Shown here: piece by piece, positions 49,428 to 63,400 of the stretch
How positions within the stretch are numbered: position 1 is the first letter of the stretch
How the letters are laid out: every line of letters begins with the position of its first letter
Source of the DNA: Diadema setosum
Taxonomy: Eukaryota; Echinodermata; Echinoidea; Diadematoida; Diadematidae
Length of the DNA stretch: 64,000 nucleotides
Direction of reading: 5' to 3'
Assembly: GCA_033980235.1 (NCBI GenBank)
Contig: CM067070.1
Span: 2,948,978-3,012,977 of the forward strand
Translations under genes and position numbers: made by a program
The notes under the pieces: generated by a model
Databases searched by the model: none
What the model saw: only the letters and a program-made list of their open reading frames with translations
Told to the model about the DNA's origin: nothing

Positions 49428-50583
49428 TGTTGCGACCACAATCACTCTGAGAATGATCGCACAAAAGAAACCATCAACTAATGTTCAGGCGGTTTATTAA
49501 CAGTGATATTGTGGGTACAGACTCGTAATCGGTTTTCACATCAGTACAATAACGATCAATACAAACAATTACAAATCGGTAATAGAATCACTTACGTGCA
49601 TTACAGTCCAAAATTTGAAAGCAAGTAACCCTTTGACAGTGTCCAGATACGATGTTCGATGCACAGATGAATGATCCGCGATGCACCGATGAATGATACC
49701 TCAGACGTAAATCCAGAGGCGCAGGTTGTGATAATCCTCGTTATTAATCCGGGGTAAAATCCAGGATATACGTCCACTGCGAAACTTGCAGAATCCAAAC
49801 GTTATGACGACCACGTCCAGTCGATGCGTTGAATGATGATTCACTTTATATTGTCCAGCAAGGAATCCAACCCGTCACAGCTTTGCCGTAATAATGTCCG
49901 TTGACACTAAAATATGGAGTCTATCTCCAACGTAGGCAAATGAATTCTCTGCAAGCAAAATGTCTCCCAGGCCTTATCTCCACAAACACAATTTGTATAG
50001 CAGGTCAGCAGGTAACACAGGACTGACTATAACAAGTCGCTTCAGAGCCAGAAGTGACGTAACTCTCAGAGCAGAGGTGTTGGGTACTCTGCCTACTGCA
50101 GAATTTCTCCGGCTTATATACTATCCATTCACCCCTTTCTAGTACATTCTGTAATTTTCTCCAACCTGGGGCTACATACCTGAACATACTAGCAAGTCCA
50201 AATTCCAGGAATCCTGGATGACTCACTTCCTAATATGTGCATAACATCATTGCCAAAATTAACTACCAATCACATTGGGCTACAAGGGCAGTGCCTCACT
50301 CAGCCAGCACTTCCCAGAATTTTCTGGAATGGGTTAAATCATTCTAGATTGAGTGAGCTATAATGTATTTCCTGTCACATGCATACATGTACTGTAGCTA
50401 CATTGTATACCACATAGAAAATTCTCCACTGATCTGGTCAGCCTGTATGTACTATATCTATATCATATAGAATGTTCTCCATTAATCTGGTAACCCTGTG
50501 TACATACAATGTGCACATTAAAACAACCATGCATACAACCTTGATACATGTACATATAACTACTTGTGTGTACATTTGTGACA
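49428..50583 (-). repeat. 5' LTR of the young element
   Basis: Partner of 44629-45784. Being on the minus strand, this copy would drive transcription of gag-pol. Confidence 0.95.
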
Positions 50584-50601
50584 GTACATTTGTGACAGTG
50601 T

Positions 50602-51089
50602 GTCCTCGGATTGATATTGTAAAATTCATGTGCATGTCCTCGTTTTTAAGCATGGGTAAGTGTACAAAAGCAGGGATCTAGCACAAGCAATTTTTTTTTT
50701 TTTTTTTTATTGACACAAGTCATTGTCGGTGCTATTGTGCCCAATAATCGTCTCCACTCAAACGAAGCTGATGAATACACCCATAGGTGGGGGAGCACAG
50801 ATACGTGATAAATTGGTCAGCAGTCTCATTATTCACCATCACTGGCAAAGGACATGATTTTCCTTAAAAAAGCCAAAGGGCATTATTATTATTTTTTTTT
50901 TTTGCTGCCATGGGAAAACATTCTGAGCTCAAACGTATTTCCGCTAAATCCTTCGACTCCCAGCAGCTATAGGGCGACCAGTACGTTAATTGGACAAGGA
51001 AAGACGTCAGTGATACTTCTGAATATTAACTTGAATGAAGTAATTTAATTACCGATAACCGTTGACTTTCTTTCAATACAGTATGATGG
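50602..51089. other. Spacer between LTR cluster and hAT element
   Basis: Poly-T tracts near 50691 and 50890; nothing else recognised. Confidence 0.35.
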
Positions 51090-51097
51090 GTGCCATC

Positions 51098-52047
51098 CAG
51101 TGGCGTATCTAATTTCTGAAAAAGTGTTCAACCCCAACACCATCCCGGTAGGGACTTTAAACAAAGTCCACATGATGCTTTTTCAAGCACTTAAAAGGGA
51201 TCTTTTGAGGGTGATTTAAATGTAATGAATTTTGATAGATTTTGGCGAGCGAGCGCAGCGAGAGAGCCGAAAATTTTTTATTTCAGCTTACAAAACATGG
51301 ACTTCTTGTCATTTTTTGCTTACCAAATCTTACAATTCTAATCAAGATATATAGTGACGGCCTTATAGATAACGATTTATACCAACAAAATGAGGACTTG
51401 AAAAAAATACTCTAAATTAGTACGAGCGAGTGAGCCGAAATTTGTATATTTCCGCGTCATCATTACGTTTTGTTGTTATCTTGTTTGATTCGGGGTTTTT
51501 TGCGCCCCCCCCCCTCGTATCTTCGAAACCGTTGGCGCCTTCTTTTGATCCAATTGCCGATCGCTTCAGAACGAAATTGCAGCCGCTGCTCCGTGAAACA
51601 TTTTGCCTGCTAAATATAAATGACATGTGTAAACACAATAGACACTGTCATTTTGTCATCATCACGTTTTGTTCTTACCTTCTTTTTTATATAAATTTTG
51701 GCGAGCGAGCGCAGCGAGCGAGCCGAAAATTTTTGTATTTCAGCTCACAGAACATGGAATTTTTGTGTGAACACAATAAACATTGTCATTTTGTCCGCGT
51801 CATCATCATGTTTTGTTTTGATCTTGTTTGATTTGGTTTTCTGCCCCCCCCCCCCCCCCCCCCCACCATTCTCCCTCCCCCCTTCCGGGCGAGGTTTTTT
51901 TTTTTTTCTTCTTCTTCTTCTTCTTCGTTTTTTTTTTCTTCTTCTTCTTCGTTTTTTTTTTTCGTTTTTTTTTGCGCCCCCAAGGAGTGGCGCCCGGGGC
52001 ACGTGCCCCCCTTGCCCCCCCCCCCCCCCCCCCTAGATACGCCACTG
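51098..52047. mobile_element. Non-autonomous hAT element with 8 bp target duplication
   Basis: CAGTGGCGTATCTA at the left and TAGATACGCCACTG at the right are inverted ends. GTGCCATC is exactly duplicated outside (51090-51097 and 52048-52055); an 8 bp duplication with CAG...CTG ends is the hAT signature. The interior holds direct repeats of GGCGAGCGAGCGCAGCGAG (near 51243 and 51701; a related version near 51423), long C runs and TTC/T-rich tracts. No transposase; the Lys- or Pro-rich open frames here are compositional. Confidence 0.88.
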
Positions 52048-52055
52048 GTGCCATC

Positions 52056-52990
52056 AGCGGCTATACCTTGCATGACCGTCTGCCCATATTATGTTTCTGG
52101 AAAGTTTTTACCCTATTTAGGGGATGCTGAATCTGAATCCGGATGATCCAAATCTTGCATCCATGAATATCTCAAAATACTCCAGAATGCATGATTTGCA
52201 TCATCCAGATGATAATCCAGCACCCTCGATATAGATTTAAACTCCCCCCCCCAAAAAAAAAAACAAAAACAAAAACAAACAAACAAACAAAAAAACTCAC
52301 CATCTATAGGGAAATGTATATGAATTTCAGATTTTGGTGGCCTTGAATATTTCAAAACCCTCAAGTATTCAAGAGTTGCATCATCCAGATTCGGATTCAG
52401 CACTTGTGTAAAACCCTTATAGAAATCATTAGGCGGACGGTAAAAATCTGACTTTGGCACCCAGACTATAATGGCCAACATGTCGATGACTCATGATTAA
52501 TGTTGACTCATTATGACTCATATCTATTCCTCTTTTTTTTTCTTTCTTTATTTGCCTGCACGCAATGGGCAAAAGTCCTGCGGACTGCAACACACTCAAA
52601 GATATCAGACACTGTCCTGTTAACAATCGACATTCGAGAGTGTATTTTTGTTAACATCTACAAGGAGAAGTGAGCGTAAACAATGGTGGAAACAAACACT
52701 ACAAGTGGTTTTGGGTTAACGTAAAACATTCTCGGATGTGTGTGTGTGTGTGTGTGTGTTGCTCCATTATTCGTGTTTGTGGCGGGTGATGTGGAATCAA
52801 GTATGTTTTTGTCCTGATGAGCATACTGAACAGTGACCCCCCCCCCCAAAAAAAAAAAAAAGGAAGGAAAATGAATCAAAGGACAAAAAGAAAATGAAGT
52901 TCAGCCTCGTATTCGAGTTTTGTACAATGACTCAAAAGAGCAGCACGGAATGCTGTTACCGATGGTTGGCAGTTTATACTCCTTTGCACA
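52056..52990. other. Spacer with low-complexity tracts
   Basis: Two related short stretches (near 52128-52225 and 52325-52405, both with GAATCCGGATGATCC / CATCCAGATTCGGATTC-type text in opposite orientation) form an imperfect inverted repeat. A (TG)n tract lies at 52737-52759. No gene seen. Confidence 0.4.
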
Positions 52991-53400
52991 ATAAAATGAA
53001 AGTCAGTTTCAGTTTCAATTGTATTTCACCATCATTTCGGCAGTATACAATAAAAAGACACACGGAGATACATAATCATATACGAAGTAAACGTAGGACG
53101 AAACAAAACCATTTGAGCTTGACGGTGGGAACCCAATAGGAGAAACAGTGCTTATGAACATAAGGGCCCTAGCCTGTGACAGTGATTATGTAGGTCGGAC
53201 GAGGTACGGGGTGAACCGTACTACAAAGCCCCGAAAGCACGGTGGCCCGATTTCAGATATCAAGATAGCAAGAGGAGAATAGAAAATACCCGATGTGTTT
53301 GTCTGCTCCTTTGACGTGGAGTCTTTGTATACCTCCCAACCCCTCGACCCTGGAAATTTCTTGTATGAGAGCGGGAGCACGTCCAGGCCTTCCCATAGTC
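52990..53400 (-). mobile_element. Possible 3' end of a non-LTR retrotransposon
   Basis: CAGTTTCAGTTTCAATTGTATTT near 53003 resembles the short-repeat 3' tail of a minus-strand CR1-type element, and the following ~350 bp look like its untranslated end. No coding remnant. Weak call. Confidence 0.35.
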
Positions 53401-53734
53401 AACCTTGACGCTTCTATTGAAGCAGGGCTCTTTTCCCCCCTAAAGTAACTTTTCTGCTACTTTCAACACAATTTATGTTCAGGAGAAACCATTTTAGTTC
53501 AAACAAATCTCAATCGGCAGAGTCACCTTCTTTTATAAATGCCTACTCGAACAGTTTACGCTAAACATAAAGGGCCCATATAGTATGCAAAATGGTGAAA
53601 TTTTTCCAGTGAGATGTATTTGTTACAACTGATTGAAAATGGTCCTTCATCGACGTAAATGATTAAGCACTTAGTTGTTCGGTGTTGTTGAATAGCCATG
53701 GCAAATGGGATCATGTACACACAAACATATACTC

Positions 53735-53812
53735 GAACAGGTTTCGAATCTACGACCTCTCGTTCATCGGACAGGCGTCTTGAATATCCACTAGACCGCT
53801 CGACAGCCAGTG
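53735..53812 (-). other. tRNA-like Pol III promoter sequence (SINE or tRNA relic)
   Basis: The minus strand carries an A-box-like GGTCTAGTGG and a B-box-like GATTCGAAACC about 40 nt apart, with text between them resembling a D and anticodon arm (GACGCCTGTCCGATGAACG). Stems do not close well, so a tRNA gene is unlikely. Confidence 0.35.
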
Positions 53813-54378
53813 CTGGTTCTAATCCATATCATAGTTATTAACCTATAGCTTACAGCTTACAGCTTTTAGTTTCATTGTATTATCAAATAATGTTACGATA
53901 TATGCCACAACTTACATTTGCTCTGTGCAGAGTGATTTTTTCTTCAAAATGTATGACAGTGTGTGGAAAGTTTTCAATAAATTACAACAAATGATCTTTC
54001 AACATGATTTACCATTATGAGTTTTATAATAATTTTATGAGCAATTTCACATGAAACTATTTATGTGCACTGGAAGAGAAGGGCAGTACATCATAACATA
54101 CTATATACACTTACTTGATGCTGACATGAGAAAGCTCTTGCTCACATTTTTGTATTTTTCATCTACCCCCCCCCCCCCCCCATCCAGCCACAAAAGAACA
54201 CACCAAAAACACGACAAACAACCAAGATGATTGTTTATGTTTGGGTACACAATAAAACCCTTTTTATAAAGAAGGTGAATTATTTGACACCATGTCCAGT
54301 TGATCATCTCCTTATTTACTTTTAGGTTGATTCATTCCGTCAAGACAGAAATCCTTTGAAGCACAACATACAGACATC

Positions 54379-54430
54379 ATGGATTTGCCACTGTTGACTA
54401 GCTTGCTGATAGTGGCCGTACTTGTTCAGG
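54379..54430 (+). CDS. IgSF gene exon 1, signal peptide
   Basis: Encodes MDLPLLTSLLIVAVLVQ plus one base, a hydrophobic leader, followed by the donor GTAAGTATG. Start chosen because it is the only ATG giving a leader in the right phase for exon 2; an AG at about 54326 upstream might be an acceptor of a 5' untranslated exon. Confidence 0.8.
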
Positions 54431-57400
54431 GTAAGTATGGTGTTAAAGATAAATTATTTACCATAATTGCAGATGAAACAAAAACCCCGCATTAACGCTT
54501 CAAAACATAAAGAATGAGTTGGGAAAAGAATCAACCGATGTAATATGTTACTCAGTGTAAGCAATGTTAAGTGCTTTATATATACAAAATGTAAACAATA
54601 GTTATAACAAAAGTGGTTCTATAATAGAAAAAGCCGTATACAGTAATGGCTTAGGCTATTTGTTTTTCTTTATGGAAAGCTCTTTTATGAGACAACTGAC
54701 CTAAAAACTATACATCAACTGTGATAACTCAAACATTCTTTTTTCTTTCTTCAAATCACTGCACACAAACAATGCCTTTAACAGAATTGGAGCGCAAAAT
54801 GATTCCAAAACACATTTCATTGTCGAGATCTATGTTATAGTATGTTGTCACTTCTGTTTTCATTTGTCATCCGATATAGTTTATTGCACATAACAGTGGC
54901 TATACGTGCTTTCATTTTTTTATTTCATTTTTTATATTTCCTTTGTTTAATTTGACTTTCAATTTACAAGTATATTCTGCATAATATTGTCATTAAGCTT
55001 TTAAATTCTTTACATTTAGCTTAGATATGCCCTTATTATCATAGGCGCAATGGGTACAATGTAATGCAAACGTAAATGCTACACTCTGATTCTACAGTGT
55101 ATCAATGAATGCCTGCAATGTTTGATTCTGTTCGGAATTTAAGTTCGTGCAGTAACGTATCAGCGACGATAAGTCTGCACCTCCGCAGAGGCAATATCCT
55201 GCTTTATTCTTTTGTTTTTGTCCTGGATTTTTTTGTTGTTGTTGATAAAAACAGAATTAAAAACAAAACAAAACAAAACCCAGAATACCAAAGGATTTCA
55301 CCCCGACCGAAACTTTCATTTCTTTTCTGAATTCGGGGAACAATTTTCATTTGCATTTCTAGCTGGGTTTCCATGTTTCCTATTATTGTGTGTGCTTGTG
55401 AGTGGGTGTATGTGCAGTGCATGTTATCTATCAATTTTCATTGCGTACTATCCTACCATTCTCTTTTCTTATTACAAAACCGTACTTTGTCACTAAAATG
55501 ACAATTATTCCATGTTTGAAATTATTAACCTTTCATTTCATTTTGTGATTAAAGAACTTTATCTTTTTTGATAAACGAACATTCTGATTTAGGAACCTCA
55601 TTTCATTTGCAAATTAACGAACCTTTGGGATAAGGAACCTTACTTCATTTTGGGATTAACGAACCTTTAGAATAATGAACTGTAACCGCATACTGGGGGG
55701 GGGGGAGAAAAAGAAAAAATACAACAAAGTTAACAAATTAAAACTCTTTAAACGACATTAGGCAGATTATCGAATATTAGTTTGCACCTTTAGTGACCGC
55801 AAGTGGTGCAGGTTATATAATTATTGTGATGAGAGTTTGGACCTACATGCAGTTATTGTTTAACGGTAATACTACCGTTGGCTACATGCCATTATGTTAC
55901 TGTACTGCACAATGTATTAGTTAGATATCAAAACAAGTTAACTGTAGTCCTGCTAATTGAATGCGTTTGCAATGAAAGCTAAAAAATAAAGAAAAAAAGG
56001 AAGTAGTAAGAAAACGCCGTTTTCTTTCCATAACTTCTTTTAAGACTTCTTTTACAGTTGTATATAACAAGTGAGATATCACTGGACAGGTCTAAATTGT
56101 TGTATCTGATGATGGACTTTCTTTACAATGTTTAAGGATGGCGCTTTTTCCGATTTGCGATCAGACTCTTCATTATGCAGCCTATGTGGAACCACATGGA
56201 TTTTCATCTCTGTTTATGTTTTCGTCAATAGCAACACACTGTCAGACGCTGAACGGTCCGTCGTCAGTAGCAGTAGAACGTGGAACTGACGTACAGCTGG
56301 CATGCACAGTGACTGGCGTGGACTCGGCAACTTTTTATTGGGATGACAACTCAGTAGACCCTCCTGAGACTGTATTCAGTGGAGACTTTAAAAATCCTTC
56401 TCTAAAATATGTTAACTTTAGTGTGTTAAACGATGCCACCTCGTCTACGATAGCAATCACTGATACAAAGGTTTCGGACGAAGGGAGCTATGTTTGCCAG
56501 TCCTTGGAAACAAGCGATCCTGCCCCAGCAGCACAAGTTACAGTTGAGGGTAAGCATATGTTGGTGCACTTCACGAGTTCGACACCCCCGAATCATGCAG
56601 CCCATGAGCCACACAGCCAATGAAGTTGGACACTAACAAACAAGGCCCAAGATACCAACATATCATTAATCCCCATTTTGTAATGTCGAACTCGTGGGCT
56701 GGTTTCATCTAGTGCCAAGATGACTAACCTCATGGGCCTTATTTGCCTAGTGTCGAACTCGTGGGCTGTATGACTCATGGACCTTTTTTTTTTTTCAGTG
56801 TCGAACTCGGGGGCTGTATGACTGGTCGGTGTCGGTCTTCTTATAGGATGAGCCCAATACGTTTCACTAACATGTTTCGATGTATAGGGCCTACCTGTAC
56901 AGGGCATGCTGTGTAATGATATAGGTCAGATTACGTAAGCTTTTCTATATAGACATGTTCCTTCCATCTCGTATTCCTCACCCCACCCCGAAAAGATGGA
57001 AATAAGGGGACAAATACAACATGTTCACATACAGTTCGTGACATGGGCATGTGTGTGGCACAATCAACATCACAAAGAAAATGTTTTTCTGAACTCCTCT
57101 TACAATTTGGATAAACTTGTCCTTCATTGCACTGCAAAAGAATTCCATGCACTTATCATTCCATTCGAACGTCTTAATTGCCATCACTGTTAGGTGCAAG
57201 CGGCCTAATAATTAAAGTGAGTTCTGAGCTGCTGCCTCAGTCCCAGCTTGGGAACTGCTCCACCCCCCCCCCCCACCCACCCCACGGGGGGGGGGGGGGG
57301 GGTCATCAGCACCGCACAGTTGCCGTATGGGAAAAGCCGTATAGTCTGTCTTTCTTTTACCATTGTTATTTGTAAAGAGGAAGTCTCATATCAAAATAGG

Positions 57401-60400
57401 TGTGCCCTTTTTAAGAAGTTATGATGATGACCAAATCGCTGTGAAAGGTAAAGTTTAGTGAATGTAAGTCAGTTGAATATTTATTTTTTGTTACGAAAAC
57501 AATTGTTGTTGTTTTTAAAGAAAATCTTTATATTAATTTCTCTTAGTGAGACCATCTTTGACGTTAATGTTGAATTCTACTCTGATCGCTGGAGAAACCT
57601 ACGAGGCAGTGTGTAGGGCCGAGGGAGGCCGACCTGCAGAAGTGTTTGAATGGTATCTGAATGACGTTCAACAGACAGTTGACCCGCCAACAAGTACTCC
57701 TAATGCTGGTAATGCAGATCTGACTGATGCAAACAGTACATTTGCCTTTACTCCAACAAACGACAGTTCCTGTCAGTCTCTACGATGTGTGACCACTGGA
57801 CATCAGGTGGACAGTCTTAACCAAGAACAGAACGTTTCTTGTCTAAACGTCCATTGTAAGTAATCAAACAGTCAAAAACAATTGTCACCGTCAATGGCTT
57901 TATTTGTTTAGCTGTTTTTGTTTAAGTGTGACCCTGCATCACACAACCAACAACAAGTCGCCAGACATTGATTTTTAGTTAAGAGCAGATTCTGAAAGAG
58001 CAAACTTAAAGCTTTAAAATGATGCATAATCCAATTCAAATCGACTCCCCTAATCTATCCTATAATATTGGAAAGAAATACACACTCTGGAAAGTGTGAA
58101 CTGAGACAAGAGAATGGAACAAAAAACAAGATGTTAACCGTCACCAACAACGAAGGGATTATCAGATGAAGTTGCTTCATTGACACATTCCGTAGATGAG
58201 TAATGCCAACTTCAAGAGGAGTATCATTCTTGTTTAAGTTATTGGAATTGAAAGTGAAGATTATGGACAGGGTTCTTACCCCTTCATTGTGGGGGGAGGG
58301 TGCGCTTTTTTGTTACGACTTTTTTTTTTAAGTCTTGGGAAACTTTTGAGACCAAATTCGCGACGAACGGGTATGCGGTTCTGAAGTTACGCACTATTTT
58401 GTAGATGCATGTCAGACTCCAAATTGCTCAAAAACGTGATTTCATGTACAAATCCAATGCATATTTCGTTTCTGACCACAATTCATCAGTGTATTATATC
58501 GTTATTTTAATTTTTACTGATCAAATCAATTAATTTCATGTTGTTTATGATCGGAAAGGTGTCGCCGATGGTTTCCATCGAAAAAAAATAAAAAAACAGA
58601 AAGTAAGAAAACAGTGAAATACATAAGAAATGTTAGAAACAATAAAATACATAAGAAAACAATTTCATACCGCCGTTTTTCTTTTATGTATATTCAATTA
58701 GAATCCTACAAAGAGTACCTAGACCAAAAATAGCAGTTATGGACCTTTAATTACAAATTTACAGCCATTTTTTAAAATTTCGTGCATGAATAAGCATTGT
58801 TAATTCATGAAAAAAAATTGAATGTTTTTTTTTAAATAATTGCCTATTCAGTTTTGTAGATTACCTTGTGGATGACGCGCGTGCCAATTTTCCTTGCGAT
58901 CACGCGGTCAACGGCCAAGATCGGGGGGGGGGGGGGGCAATGAGCCTCCCCCCCCCCCCCCCCCCCCCCCCGTCCAGTCCGCGAGGCATCGAAATAGCCC
59001 AGTCTTTTTAGGGTTAAGAAATGAAAAGAGAATTCTATGAGAAACACCTTATCACACTAATCTATATTCTATACAAAAGAAAAGTGTTCGAGAAAAAACA
59101 GTTAAAAACACAAATTCCTGTTTGTTTTATGATCCACTCTTCAACGTAATTTTAAAAAAGGCTCGCTCTTTCAGAAAATATGATTAAAAAAAAAATACTG
59201 TCTGGGTTGATCCATTTCACCTTTATTTCAGTCCAAACTTGCCTAACACAAAATCAGTGTGTGCGACTTTTTGTTGGTTTTGTGATTCACGGTAACAAGT
59301 GTTCGCTACATCATGTTCCTCTAAACTACTCACATAATGTTCACTTTTAGAAATTACCTAAATCAACTTGTTAATTTCCAGCAGGCTCTCTTCTTTTCCC
59401 TTTTCTTGCACTATCCGAGATGGTGCAATCATTTTAAACACCAGCGGGGAAAAATGTCTCACTTGTGAACAAATTATATTTTAAAATTGACGATCGTGTT
59501 AACAGGGCTACTTGAACTCCAGTTCGTTGGTGTTTGACAGTTGAAATATCGGACTTAAATGGGACATTGTGTCATATCTCTAAAATATTTCTAGAATAAA
59601 TATTTTTGAATGCTCCGAAATGTTGAATAATCTGTGAGCCACATTTTTTTTTTCTTCAAAAAGATGGTGATATTTTGCATAAACATTTGTTCACATGGGA
59701 TGTGGCTAGTAATGGCAATATCTATGTGTGGATAGTAAAAATGATGTTACGAGGTTTACAATATTGGCATGATTTTAAACCATGTTAATTCTTCACCACC
59801 CACTAAAAAACAAACAAACAAAAGCAAAACAAAAACACACAAAAACTCTAACAAGTCGCATAATCGACCATGTTGAACAATGTCTTTAACAGATATAATC
59901 ATTCAAATCCTATTTAGGCCTATAGACAACAAATCTTATCTTGATTAATGGTGTTTAGTATAGGTCCTCATCTCTCCAGTTTAAATAAGGTGAGGACATT
60001 CTCGTTTGATATCACACAATGAAAGCCGTTGTGATCCTAAGTTTTATTTTCTCAAACAAATAATGTAAGTCTGTGATTTGAATTCAATCAATAGCAATAT
60101 TGCATCAAAGCGAAAGTGTACATCCATACAGATGTGAGTATTATGGCCTACCCAAGCTGTGCGCTCTTTAAACTTCAATAATACAAAAATGATACACTTT
60201 GAAGCCATAATGTTATACCCCAGATAAAAATGGCAGAGGTAATAATGTTAGAAGTAAAATGTCACAGTTTTCTGTGCATATATGTATAATAACCTACCAC
60301 CGGCTGCTCGATGAGACTTAAATTCAAATGTTTTTCTCAGGATATAATTATACAAATTCATGAATCCCAGTTGCAATGTATTCTTTGCGGTGACAGGATA

Positions 60401-63400
60401 GCTGGGTTTAGTTTGTGCTGTTCTATTATGTAATGTTTGATTATGTAATGTCATATATGTCGTTACCTCAAGCCCTGTACTAAGTATTTTTTTCTCTCAC
60501 TCTCTTTCCAATTTTATCTCTATGTATATTATCGTGCCTCTTTGCATATTGTAAAGCCTTGTGTAATTATTATATAACTGGAACCCATGGAAGACCAGTG
60601 GTGCCATGGCTGCACAGCTGAATATGGGTATTCCAGCCTTTTTAAACTGCAGATATTTATTTTGTATATGTTTTTTAAACAAATAGATACCTAACTCCCT
60701 ACCTACCTTCTTAAACATGTGCGTTATAAATTATTTTTGAGCTGGAGATATAGACTACCATGAAATTTAATCCTTTTCCCGTCTTATTTGTATCAAAAGG
60801 AAATCCTTTTTCCGGGGATGGGAAACCGATCGACTTTTTGCAGCGGAAAATGTTACAAGAAACACACACCTCTTCCAGAATGCACGCTTCTCTTGCGTGT
60901 TTAGCGGTTATCATAGATGAAGTATAGCAGGGGCGGCTGATTCGTCGACTTGTTCGTTCAATCACTTGACAGACTTCATATCGTATACATGCGGATTAAA
61001 GACATTTCATTGCCATTATTTTTGTGCCAAGATTAAGCTTTAAAGAAAGAAAGAGAAAAAAAAAAACCGGTGGAGAGGAATAGTTGGTCACCCTGGTTTT
61101 TTTTTTTTTTTTTTAATCATATCATACTCCACCCATAAAAATACACAACAGGATATTTCTGTGTGTCGAGTATGATCGATGAAAAGATTAACAGCGAATG
61201 GTAACCGCACATTCCCTTGCCAAAGAATTGTACACTTGGCAGAGGTGTATGTTTGTTGTGGTTTACAACATCTTCCCCTGCAAAAAAAAAAGTCGGTCGG
61301 TGATCACAACCACCATCTCAGAAAGGGGATTTTCCAGAAATATTTCGGGCAAGAAAGTGAATTAAATGACACGGTACTCATTGAATCAAGTTAGGGTGTA
61401 GCGTTTAAATGATTAAGTGCGCACACATTGTATACATTCTTATCTCCGATATTATTGTTGCTAAACTTACTACTATAGAAGTCTGGGTATTAAATTACTT
61501 CACCAAATATTAGCCCAATCTTGAGAACCGACATAAAAATATGTGTGTTCTTTTTTTTTAAGTGTATTTCACTTTAACAATTGCTCGAATGTATTCCCAT
61601 AGGACTCAAACACTTACTATAGTGATGCATATTAATATTCATTTTTTTTTTTCGCACATGCACTTGGTTCATCCACATGCGGTTCTTCCACAAGTCAGTG
61701 GGAGATATAATTTTCTCCTCACCCGAAACTCTCGCAATGAAAATGAATGCTGCAAAAAATCTCGTATCTTAAACATTTATTTCATAATAATAGTAGATGC
61801 TATAAATGCGAAGACAGATGTATCAAGGTAAATCGCAGGGAAATGATAATAATCATTTCATTCAGCCATCACTTCTAGATTACATAAATCCAATGATTTT
61901 TAACGATTTCATTTTTGCATAAGTTATGCATAATCTGTATTAAGCACAATCTTATCTCCACGCGAACACTAAATTAAGGGTATTTGGTTTGCATTTTTGG
62001 CAATACAATTACTTTCTTATTTCGAAATCTAGTTCAAAATTATTCATTTCATTTGGTATACGTTTTGCCAACCGTACCACGTTGACTTTCCTATGTTTAC
62101 GTATTGATAATTAGGCAAAATATGCTAATCCGAACCATTATATTATTTGATAATATCGAGACAGAGTTATACAATATGATTAACCATGCATTTGCTATCG
62201 ACTCAAAGATTTGTGTGCAAGGCTGGTAGTTTGTATTATAAAATACAGTTATTGAACTGAGAGGTAAACTTCAGAAATTATTGTTTTCACTTCACAAATT
62301 GGTATAATACAATAATCATGAGGAATGGGTTGTAATTAAAATATACATGCTCCAATTATTTACAAATCTCACTTTCTCCCCACGGAATTATGTTTGTGTA
62401 GAGTTCCTTTATCTAGAATGAGATGTTTAAGTTTTTTTTTCTTCATTTTTGTTTAATATATCGGATATTGATTAAATCATGTAAATAAGGGGGATTTGTG
62501 CGTATAGATACAGAGCATCTCTTTAGATGAAAAAAAAAAAATCCAGTTGTCCCAGGGAATGTGATCGCAAAATATGATATTTCTCAAAGTTTGTAATATC
62601 TAGGATAAACGATCACCCTTTTGTTCACCTTTAGCAAGTCTGCTTTTACTCCAGACTCGTTCTCTCTTCCGCCAGGAGCGGAAGCCCGTAACACCATATC
62701 AGCCTCGAAACACTTTTTACTCGTGTTCGTATTAAAATGAGGGATATATGATTAATGAAAAACCGACTGATTTGCCCCGTGACCCGAAAGAAAAGAGTCA
62801 AGAGCTTGGTAAAAAGTTTGTGTGAGTGTTTTTCAGGGGCGGATCCAGGAATTCTGTAAAGGGGGGGGGGGGGGGGCGTGACTGATATTTCTGGTGCCAC
62901 TTCCGGGATTCATTTCATTGTTTTTCTTTTTATTTCTTTTGTTTTTTACGAAAGATAAAGGGGGAGGGGCGTGCGCCGGTTGCGCCCCCCTCTGGATCCG
63001 CCACTGTTTTTGGTACAAACATGTGCACACAATAACATGTAGACCTACAATATTTTGACAGTGAATGTAATAAAAGTCAGTAAAATGAAGGTTTTCAATG
63101 AATAAAAAGTGTACAAAGAAGCAACAACAATATTTTTTCCTAGTGAAACCAACTTTGACGTTGATGTTGAATTCTACTCTCATCGCCGGAGAAACCTACG
63201 AGGCAGTGTGTAGGGCCGAGGGAGGCCGACCTGCAGAAGTGTTTGAATGGTATCTGAATGATGTTCAACAGACAGTTGACCCGCCAACAAGTGCTCCTAA
63301 TGCTGGTAATGCAGATGTGATTGACACAACGAGTACGTTTGCCTTCACTCCAACAAACGACAGTTTCTGTCAGTCTCTACGATGTGTGACCACTGGACAT

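Larger units (their letters stand above)
44629..50583 (-). mobile_element. Young Ty3/Gypsy (Gmr1-like) LTR retrotransposon lacking RT
   Basis: LTRs at 44629-45784 and 49428-50583, both 1,156 bp, TG...CA, with no difference seen by eye. GTAC is duplicated outside (44625-44628 and 50584-50587). Minus strand order: 5' LTR (49428-50583), candidate primer site, gag, zinc knuckle, protease, integrase, ~370 bp untranslated, 3' LTR. Reverse transcriptase and RNase H are absent. Protease directly followed by integrase is the order of the Gmr1 clade of deuterostome Ty3/Gypsy elements, in which reverse transcriptase normally follows integrase; here that part is missing. Identical LTRs imply a very recent insertion. 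Confidence 0.92.
43495..50597 (-). mobile_element. Older solo LTR, split by nested insertion
   Basis: 43495-44628 is a diverged copy of the 1,156 bp LTR that lacks only the last 10 bases. Those bases (ATTTGTGACA) occur at 50588-50597, on the far side of the younger element. GTGT flanks the reassembled LTR on both sides (43491-43494 and 50598-50601), its own target duplication. No internal sequence of this older copy remains, so it is a solo LTR left by LTR-LTR recombination. Confidence 0.9.

Noticed and set aside
51698..52130. Poly-Phe, poly-Pro and poly-Lys open frames
   Set aside because: Compositional artefacts of T, C and TTC tracts inside the hAT element.
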